Assembly (NCBI GenBank): GCA_029933565.1
Contig: JAOZNY010000098.1
Location: 1 to 10,583 of the forward strand
DNA: 10,583 nucleotides
Reading direction: 5' to 3'
DNA from: Bacteroidales bacterium
GTDB taxonomy: Bacteria > Bacteroidota > Bacteroidia > Bacteroidales > F082
The notes under the pieces were generated by a model that saw only the letters and a list, made by a program, of their open reading frames with translations, searched no databases and was not told the DNA's origin. The position numbers were made by a program, and so were the translations under genes. This document shows, one piece after another, positions 1 to 5,630 of the stretch (its first letter is position 1; each line of letters opens with the position of its first letter).

Positions 1-952
1 TAAGTCCTTTGTCCGTTCCTGAGATTACTAGTCCAAACATATCATAATAGTTCCCAATATTATCTTTCATGATTATTGGCAGGCTATCGCTAACAGGGCT
101 AAAAGTTTTGTTATTTACCTCATAGGAAACTATGAATTCTTTTGCAGCACTGGATACAACTATAATTTGTTTTTGAAATACAATGGTGTGGATTATAGAT
201 ATCTCATTCTTCATTATAGTAAATGGAATTAGAAAAGCTCTTTCATCGTTAACAATACCAAAATATTTATTATTTGCACCTATCTCCAGATTGTCATCAT
301 TCCCGTCAGGCTCCTCCAAAGTTGATCTTAAACCAGAACCACAGGAAGTTGAATCGCAGTTCTCATGCTTTAGTACTAGAGCATTGGGATAGGCCCTTTT
401 AATAGTTGAGAACTTAGTCTCAATAAGGTTTTCTGTTCTGGCAGTTTCGCCAATATATTCCCCATTAATACTCAGTGAGAGTATTTGCGACCAATGGCTG
501 CCACTGTTTCTGTCGTAGGGTACTAAATTCTCAAGATATAGTTTACCTGAAACGCCAAATGTTGTGACCTCCCCATTAATATTTCTGTTCCAGGCAAGAC
601 TACTTGCAGTAAGAGGGCAGAGGGTAATTGCAAAATAATGATCACCTATGCTGTCGTTTACAATTTCGTGGGGCTGTATGGCACTCAATGGATAAACATG
701 CACTATGCCGTTGTGCTGATAAACAAAAACCTTTTCTTCATCATTCACATGCGAATCACGAATTTCAATAAAGTCAGGGTGGTCAAGCGACTTTATCCTG
801 TCCTTTTCCAGATTCATGTATAAAATATCATCGGTATCTACCAGCCAATTGCTCTGTTGATTATTAATTGAAGTTTCTAGTCCTTGATTATTTTTTGAAC
901 ATGAAGTCAAAAGAATCAAGATAAGTGGAATTGAAAATCTTAACTGTTTCAT
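1..952 (-). CDS. DUF3179-family lipoprotein, 3' end outside the window
   Basis: This frame is open from an ATG at 952 down to the window edge: 317 complete codons and no stop, so the C-terminus is missing. The N-terminus has a short lipoprotein signal peptide (hydrophobic residues 4-15, lipobox LTSC, lipidated Cys18), which predicts a membrane-anchored lipoprotein. The body matches DUF3179: HEIVND at about 96-101, CPLT at 112-115, FGVSG at 132-136, NLVPYDR at 142-148 and WSQ at 154-156, corresponding to the family pattern of HEIVND, CPL, FG.(S/T)GKL, NLVMYDR and WWQ. Many relatives have CPLC; here the second Cys is Thr115. Two more Cys lie at about 199 and 204. The family's molecular function is unknown to me. 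The gene is separated from the M23 gene by a 511-base gap, so an operon is unlikely. Family assignment is firm; the function is open. Confidence 0.88.
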   Translation of the reverse strand, partial: MKQLRFSIPLILILLTSCSKNNQGLETSINNQQSNWLVDTDDILYMNLEKDRIKSLDHPDFIEIRDSHVNDEEKVFVYQHNGIVHVYPLSAIQPHEIVNDSIGDHYFAITLCPLTASSLAWNRNINGEVTTFGVSGKLYLENLVPYDRNSGSHWSQILSLSINGEYIGETARTENLIETKFSTIKRAYPNALVLKHENCDSTSCGSGLRSTLEEPDGNDDNLEIGANNKYFGIVNDERAFLIPFTIMKNEISIIHTIVFQKQIIVVSSAAKEFIVSYEVNNKTFSPVSDSLPIIMKDNIGNYYDMFGLVISGTDKGL

Positions 953-1010
953 CACGTTAATTGTTTTTACTTAATGGACGTGATAAATGACTAAAACTTA
1001 CTAAATAACA

Positions 1011-1032
1011 ATAATTTAACGTTATCAATTCA
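1011..1032. repeat. 22-bp direct repeat, copy A
   Basis: This 22-bp stretch is identical to 1450-1471. Similarity continues for five more bases with one mismatch (26 of 27 over 1011-1037 and 1450-1476). It contains the palindrome TAACGTTA. Copy B covers the end of the M23 peptidase gene, so copy A looks like a duplicated gene tail lying 439 bp away in a non-coding region. Confidence 0.9.
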
Positions 1033-1259
1033 ACAAAACAAATGGCTTAAGTGTGTAGTACAGTAGTTAACTTGTGACTACCACATCTAACTTGTCTTAA
1101 GCAAAGTATATTGATATTTAGTGCCTAGTTTATAAAGAAGTTGAAAGTTGCGTACAAATCCTTTTGCTAAAAATAATGCATTATTAATATTAACTAGTTA
1201 AAAACTGATTGAATGCTCTTAAACTACCAGTTCATGAATAAAGACTATTTTACAAATAG

Positions 1260-1291
1260 TTTGCTAATATGTAAAATATACTTTACATTTG
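1260..1291 (+). promoter_or_regulatory. Bacteroidota-type promoter with dyad across the spacer and -7
   Basis: A TTTG at 1260-1263 is followed, after exactly 20 bases, by TACATTTG at 1284-1291. This fits the Bacteroidota consensus of TTTG, about 19-21 bases, then TAnnTTTG. The predicted transcription start is near 1298, reading rightwards against the M23 gene. A perfect inverted repeat of ATGTAAA (1269-1275), a 6-base spacer, and TTTACAT (1282-1288) covers the promoter spacer and the first part of the -7 element, which is how a repressor site is often placed. No protein-coding gene with a normal start follows, so the transcript, if real, would be non-coding or antisense to the end of the M23 gene. 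Confidence 0.45.
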
Positions 1292-1449
1292 GACTTTAAC
1301 GTTATAAAATAAACCCTTCCAGATTTAATCCTAAAGTTTTAAATAAATTCCGAGAATTTTATCCTGACGGAAGAAACTACTGTTTCTCGCCTCATCTTAA
1401 GAAACCCTATAAAAGCAGATTTGGTAATCATGAAGTAGAATTCAGATCG

Positions 1450-1471
1450 ATAATTTAACGTTATCAATTCA
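1450..1471. repeat. 22-bp direct repeat, copy B, over the M23 gene end
   Basis: This copy is identical to 1011-1032. It starts just downstream of the M23 stop codon (1464-1466) on the minus strand and covers the stop and the final codons. The 439-bp offset between copies defines a discrete segment that could have been inserted or formed by duplication. Confidence 0.9.
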
Positions 1472-2675
1472 TCAAACCACGATACTGATTAACGACTGAA
1501 TCAAACCTAATTTGGTAATCTGCTTCAATGGGTTTTGAAGGTGGCGATTCCACTTTTAGTGGGTTAATTGCTTTCCCGTTGCGGTAAAACCTGAAATCAA
1601 GGTGTGGCCCAGTGGCAAGTCCTGTACTGCCAACGTAGCCAACTAAATCGCCTTGCTTTAACTGTTTGCCAACAACTATGCCCTTGGCAAAACCTTTAAG
1701 GTGCATATAGGTAGTAGAGTAAGTGCCATTATGTTTAATTTTAACGTAATTGCCACCACCCCTTTTCTGGTAGCCTTTCTTTATCACCTTTCCATCTCCC
1801 ACAGTGTAAACCGGTGTTCCTGTTGGTGCTGCATAATCTACACCGTGGTGGGGCCGTCTAATTTTTAATACCGGATGCATCCTGCTATTCGAAAAACCCG
1901 AACTAATGCGGGAATAGCGTAATGGCGCTTTTAAAAAGGTGCGTTGCAGGCTTTTTCCTTTGTCGTCGAAATAATCACCACTACCATTCTGTTCAAAATA
2001 AAAGGCTAGTCTATCAGTTTTTCCATGATGAAATTTTGCTGCAATAATTTTACCCAGTTCAATGTATTCACCTTCAATAAACTGTTGCTCGTAAATAGCC
2101 TCGTAACTATCACCTTTCTGCAATCCAAAAAAGTCGATTGTCCAGGCATAGATTTCCGAAAACTCATTGGCTAGGTTTGGGTCGCCACCAGCCTCAACTA
2201 TCGAGTTCCACAGCGAAGAAGATATTTTGCCACTAATGGTGTCAGTTCTAATCTCAACTTCTTTTTCGCCTTTATAAGCAATAAGGCTGTCAGTGAAATC
2301 GTATAAAACATAGCGGTAAGGGTTAATGTCATAAATAAAAAATAATGCTTTTAATGCAGAATCGTTATTGCAAATTACTGTATAATTATTTCCACGCCTT
2401 ATTTTTCTTACATCAAAAGTATCCTTAGTGTGGCGGGCTATAAAATCTATTGTTGAGTAATTAACCCCATATCTTAATAGAATGTCAGATAGAAATTCAT
2501 TTTTCTTTACTGTTTCTTTTACAACATGGAAAGAATCAACCACAATTCCGTATTCAGTTTTAGGAATATTAATGTTTGGTTGATCGCTTAAACCTGAATC
2601 TGGATTATTAAAATTACTGTCGCAGGAATAAGTTATAAGCGTTATAAGGAGTACTATGAAAACATTTTTAATCAT
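1464..2675 (-). CDS. M23-family metallopeptidase-like lipoprotein
   Basis: The 403-residue product starts at an ATG. Residues 1-18 form a lipoprotein signal peptide (lipobox TYSC, Cys18), so it is probably membrane-anchored and faces the periplasm. Residues about 50-100 resemble the LysM/OapA-like N-terminal region of MepM-type cell-wall hydrolases. The M23 (LytM-type) domain spans about 272-374: HHGVD supplies the metal ligands His276 and Asp280, YMHL holds His325, and TGPHLDF holds His358. Family members cut peptide crosslinks or bridges in peptidoglycan. The usual HxH is HxD here (His358, Leu359, Asp360), so the second His, normally a zinc ligand, is Asp. I recall HLDFR-type motifs in other Bacteroidota homologues, so this may be a lineage variant rather than decay. 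A -7 element lies 15 bases upstream, suggesting independent transcription. Family assignment is firm; catalytic activity is uncertain. Confidence 0.93.
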   Translation of the reverse strand: MIKNVFIVLLITLITYSCDSNFNNPDSGLSDQPNINIPKTEYGIVVDSFHVVKETVKKNEFLSDILLRYGVNYSTIDFIARHTKDTFDVRKIRRGNNYTVICNNDSALKALFFIYDINPYRYVLYDFTDSLIAYKGEKEVEIRTDTISGKISSSLWNSIVEAGGDPNLANEFSEIYAWTIDFFGLQKGDSYEAIYEQQFIEGEYIELGKIIAAKFHHGKTDRLAFYFEQNGSGDYFDDKGKSLQRTFLKAPLRYSRISSGFSNSRMHPVLKIRRPHHGVDYAAPTGTPVYTVGDGKVIKKGYQKRGGGNYVKIKHNGTYSTTYMHLKGFAKGIVVGKQLKQGDLVGYVGSTGLATGPHLDFRFYRNGKAINPLKVESPPSKPIEADYQIRFDSVVNQYRGLMN

Positions 2676-2689
2676 TAAAATAATTTTCG

Positions 2690-2697
2690 CAAAAGTA
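2690..2697 (-). promoter_or_regulatory. Candidate -7 element for the M23 gene
   Basis: The minus strand reads TACTTTTG, an exact match to the Bacteroidota -7 consensus TAnnTTTG, ending 14 bases before the start codon at 2675. I see no clear TTG at the -33 position. If real, the 5' leader is very short, about 8 bases. That agrees with the gene being transcribed separately from the secreted protein upstream of it. Confidence 0.5.
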
Positions 2698-2779
2698 TAG
2701 AAAAGATAGGCTGTACTGAAATAAATGGTAGGTTTTGTTGCGGCTCTGATTTATAGAAGAAATGTTTACTTTTTATTCC

Positions 2780-2819
2780 AATACTCCATTACTCCATCAT
2801 CCCAATACTCCATCACTCC
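2780..2819. repeat. Five tandem 8-bp units, loose consensus AWYACTCC
   Basis: On the plus strand the units are AATACTCC, ATTACTCC, ATCATCCC, AATACTCC and ATCACTCC, in exact 8-base register. A longer view gives two 20-bp copies (2778-2797 and 2802-2821) with 18 of 20 identical. More ACTCC-containing sequence continues to about 2860, reaching the last codons of the secreted protein gene. On the transcribed minus strand the array reads as repeated GGAGT just after that gene's stop. I see no hairpin with a T-tract, so it is not an obvious terminator. Confidence 0.75.
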
Positions 2820-2843
2820 AAGTCTTTACATTTACTCCACTCA

Positions 2844-5486
2844 TCACTTAACTCCACCCCTAATTATTGTAACAGAACCTTTTAAACTAAAGTTCTGAAT
2901 CCCTTCGAGAGTAACAAAATAAACGCCACATGTATAAAAGTAAACACCATCAACACAATCCTGATTATTGTTCTGGTTTTTGCCATCCCATTCAATTAAC
3001 GGATTATCTGTGGTGAACATGATTTTGCCCCAGCGGTTAAATATTGTCAAGTCAATCCTATCGACATTGGCTTTTGGATTACCATTTGCATAGCCGAGAG
3101 GTATTAGCAAATCGTTGAAGCCATCACCATTTGGTGTAAAAACATTGGGAATCTCATAAATGGGACAAGCATCGTAATCCACACATTTTATATTACTGTG
3201 TTCACTAATATTACCAACAGTATCACGTACAGTTACTGAATAACAACCAACTATCGATTCCAAATTTGTATGTAAATAATAAGCAGTATCGTTAATAACA
3301 TAATCAACAGAATCTATAAGCATTTCCTCTAAAGAACCAGGCGGCTTATAATAAATGAAATACCTCATTGCATCGTAGCTACAAGAATCATAAGGCAGCC
3401 ACATTCTAATTTCGTTGCTGATTTGTTCGCAATCGGTATAAACATTTATTTCAGGTTTGCAAGGTGGTACATTGTCGTTTGGTTTTTCACAATTTATCTG
3501 CGAAAAGTTTATGAGAGGTTTTATAATTCCGCTTATTGAATATTTACCAAATATTTTAATGTAATAACAATATTCCTCATCGTTTTCCAAACCTTTGTCC
3601 CGGTAAAATAATTGGTCTGTTATTCCTATCGAGTCAAAAACAGTTTCGCTTGGATCTTTTCTGAAAATCACAACTTTGTAATTTTCCCATGGTACCTGAA
3701 CCGACCAACTTAAAAATATTTCTTTGTCGCGTGGCAAAGTATTAAGGTAAATGGAAGAAGCCCTTTGAGAACTGCCAATATATCCAATGCTTGTACTTTC
3801 AAGATCGACAAGGTAGGTATAAGAGTTTTGATTTTCGTTCAGGTTAACTTCAGTATCATAAAAAATAGTATCGTTGAGGCCATCCTTTTCGGCAATTTTT
3901 ATTGGGTTTCCCCAGTTAAGACCATTGTTTCGGTAAATAACGTATTTGTAAGGTCCCGGATATTGATCCATGTCGAGTTCAATGGGTTTTGCCCAAATCA
4001 ATTCAACATGCCCGCTGTTTAAATCCAGACTGTCGTTGCTTACATGAGTAATAATGGGTACATCCCTTTTTAAGGAAGCACAACTTTCGTTTGATGCATA
4101 ACTTTCACCCTTATCGTAAAACGACGCTGTTACTCTGTAGCAGTATTTTATTCCATGTGCCAAGCCATTTCCATAGTTGTCGTCTCTGTATGTAAGTGTG
4201 TTAATACTGTTTATTTCTTTTATTAGTTTAAAGCCGGTATAAGGAGGCACTCCCGTTTCACAATAAGAATGTTCCCAGCCTGATTCATCATGTCGCCTAT
4301 AAATTTTATATGCAATGGCATTTTCACAAATACTTTTCTCCCAACTTAAGTTGATACCATTACCTGATGCTTCGGCAAAAAGATTTTCGGGTTCGGGAGC
4401 AATAACTTTTATGTGAACAGTTTTAAAATTTACAAGATTAATATTATTGTTGTCATCAGTTGCCTTAAAAATGGCTGAGTAAGGTTCGTTGCGAACATGG
4501 GTACATAAAGTTGGCCAATGGAAAGTTGTTGAAATTGTATCATTTCCATAGGCTGGATCGGGTATAATAAAGGCAGCATTCTGGCTTTGCTCAAAAGGCC
4601 CTCCGAAAGCCTCAAGCGACAAATAACCACCTTCAGGGTCGTATGCCTCAACATCAAATTGCAGATAGTCACCAGCCAAAACACAGGTGTCATCAATTGC
4701 AATAATTTCTGGTGGTTCGTGATTACACGATGAAATTATAACTTGCATGTCTCTTCTAACCGAGCCAACCTTAAAGCCGGCACGCCATTCTTCCACTACA
4801 AAAGCAATATTGTATTCACCCTGAACAATTGGATTCTCCCAGATAATATCACCTGTAAATGAATCCATTTTAAAAGTATCCGTGGCCATAGGGTAGGAGT
4901 AGCCCGGTATGTCGTAACCTCCGGCTCCTTTACAAATTACTAGTTTGTACGAAAGGCTGTCGCCATCTACATCGTAAGCAGCCGGGTTGTGGATGAAGAG
5001 TTTCCCTACGCATCCCAAATCAATAGGCGGGTTTAAAAGTTGAACAGAATTGTTGTTTCCAATAAAAGGGTTTATAATAAGTTCCGACTCAATAAACATT
5101 GGCACATCAATACTATGTGGGATATTAATAACACCACTATTCCTATTTGGGTCTTCCACAGTAATTTTATAACTGCCCGGACCTGGAAAGGTGTGTTGCC
5201 CTTTGTAAATGTTCAGCGTCATATCGTAAACATCAGGAATGGGCTCAAAATATATCCTATTAAGTTCATCTCCTGTTTCGTCACCCCAAAATATCGGCAT
5301 CTTATCTCTGTAATCGTCAGCTATGCTTGAAGTAAGTGTGTACATTGTTATGGTAAACTCATAAGTGAGACCACTCATGTGTACGTAAGTTATTTCTGCA
5401 GCACGCTGATGGGTTGCCAATGCATGAAAATTTGCAGCAATAACCAAAATTAGGATTATAATTATTCTTTTAACCGATCTTAACAA
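2844..5486 (-). CDS. T9SS-exported protein, FN3-like repeats, type B sorting domain
   Basis: This is a large secreted or surface protein. The frame is open further upstream to a TTG at 5543, but that start would put two hydrophobic stretches in tandem. I prefer the TTG at 5486, which gives an ordinary signal peptide (basic LRSVKR, hydrophobic core, probable cleavage after HALA) and about 880 residues. Residue numbers below count from 5543. The mature protein opens with ATHQRAAEITY (43-53), like the HIRAGEIT start of many gliding-motility-associated proteins. DVDGDSLSY (191-199) is a calcium-loop-like motif. Three to four fibronectin-III-like units cover about 383-790. The last 100 residues are a type B T9SS sorting domain: TPNGDG 803-808, NRWG 836-839, WDG 852-854 and KGSVTIIR 888-895, followed by an extra GGVK. 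The domain predicts export through T9SS to the outside. The partner or substrate is unknown; adhesion is possible but unproven. Confidence 0.9.
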   Translation of the reverse strand: MLRSVKRIIIILILVIAANFHALATHQRAAEITYVHMSGLTYEFTITMYTLTSSIADDYRDKMPIFWGDETGDELNRIYFEPIPDVYDMTLNIYKGQHTFPGPGSYKITVEDPNRNSGVINIPHSIDVPMFIESELIINPFIGNNNSVQLLNPPIDLGCVGKLFIHNPAAYDVDGDSLSYKLVICKGAGGYDIPGYSYPMATDTFKMDSFTGDIIWENPIVQGEYNIAFVVEEWRAGFKVGSVRRDMQVIISSCNHEPPEIIAIDDTCVLAGDYLQFDVEAYDPEGGYLSLEAFGGPFEQSQNAAFIIPDPAYGNDTISTTFHWPTLCTHVRNEPYSAIFKATDDNNNINLVNFKTVHIKVIAPEPENLFAEASGNGINLSWEKSICENAIAYKIYRRHDESGWEHSYCETGVPPYTGFKLIKEINSINTLTYRDDNYGNGLAHGIKYCYRVTASFYDKGESYASNESCASLKRDVPIITHVSNDSLDLNSGHVELIWAKPIELDMDQYPGPYKYVIYRNNGLNWGNPIKIAEKDGLNDTIFYDTEVNLNENQNSYTYLVDLESTSIGYIGSSQRASSIYLNTLPRDKEIFLSWSVQVPWENYKVVIFRKDPSETVFDSIGITDQLFYRDKGLENDEEYCYYIKIFGKYSISGIIKPLINFSQINCEKPNDNVPPCKPEINVYTDCEQISNEIRMWLPYDSCSYDAMRYFIYYKPPGSLEEMLIDSVDYVINDTAYYLHTNLESIVGCYSVTVRDTVGNISEHSNIKCVDYDACPIYEIPNVFTPNGDGFNDLLIPLGYANGNPKANVDRIDLTIFNRWGKIMFTTDNPLIEWDGKNQNNNQDCVDGVYFYTCGVYFVTLEGIQNFSLKGSVTIIRGGVK

Positions 5487-5516
5487 TGTGAAAAATATTT
5501 TAAAAATATTAAAAAT

Positions 5517-5524
5517 CAAAACTA
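5517..5524 (-). promoter_or_regulatory. Candidate -7 element for the T9SS cargo gene
   Basis: The minus strand reads TAGTTTTG, an exact TAnnTTTG match. A TTG lies 16 bases upstream of it, shorter than the usual spacing. It falls inside the longest possible reading frame but upstream of the TTG at 5486, predicting a start of transcription near 5510. This is one reason for preferring the shorter protein. T-rich sequence makes chance matches likely here. Confidence 0.35.
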
Positions 5525-5577
5525 CAAAAAACAGCAAAACCAATGCCGAATTTTGTTTTTCGATTTGTTTTACTTCT

Positions 5578-5611
5578 TTGGTTTAAGTTTAGGGTTTCTT
5601 TTTTAATTTTG
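5578..5611 (+). promoter_or_regulatory. Promoter of the rel/spoT-like gene
   Basis: TTG at 5578-5580 and TAATTTTG at 5604-5611 are separated by 23 bases, slightly longer than the usual Bacteroidota spacing. The -7 ends 19 bases before the ATG at 5631, giving a leader of roughly 12-13 bases. It sits in the short divergent region shared with the T9SS cargo gene. Confidence 0.55.
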
Positions 5612-5630
5612 TACGTTACAAAAATGTTAT

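Larger units (their letters stand above)
953..1463. other. 511-base intergenic region without a confident gene
   Basis: No open frame here has both a normal start and recognisable protein similarity. The region holds an exact 22-bp direct repeat (1011-1032 and 1450-1471), three copies of TTTAACGTTAT (1015, 1295, 1454) and a plus-strand promoter-like site with an overlapping dyad (1260-1291). A start-less 52-codon open stretch runs from 1300 to 1458 on the plus strand. I found no exact -7 element (TAnnTTTG) for the downstream minus-strand lipoprotein gene. The region could carry a small RNA, a decayed element, or simply AT-rich spacer. Confidence 0.7.

Noticed and set aside
183..392. Plus-strand 69-codon open frame
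   Set aside because: It lies antisense within the DUF3179 lipoprotein gene, which has clear family motifs in the other strand.
1045..1101. Inverted pair GCTTAAG (1045-1051) and CTTAAGC (1095-1101)
   Set aside because: Seven bases, mostly a self-palindrome, 43 bases apart and not extended; easily chance in AT-rich DNA.
1372..1387. Hairpin AGAAAC, TACT, GTTTCT
   Set aside because: The stem is only 6 bp and no T-tract follows on either strand, so I do not call it a terminator.
1300..1458. 52-codon plus-strand open stretch with a protein-like tail (for example FREFYPDGRNYCF)
   Set aside because: It has no ATG, GTG or TTG start, I recognise no family, and another frame over the same bases is open for about 30 codons, so it may be chance or an old gene remnant.
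4430..4702. Minus-strand 90-codon open frame
   Set aside because: It overlaps the T9SS cargo gene in another frame and shows no recognisable domain.
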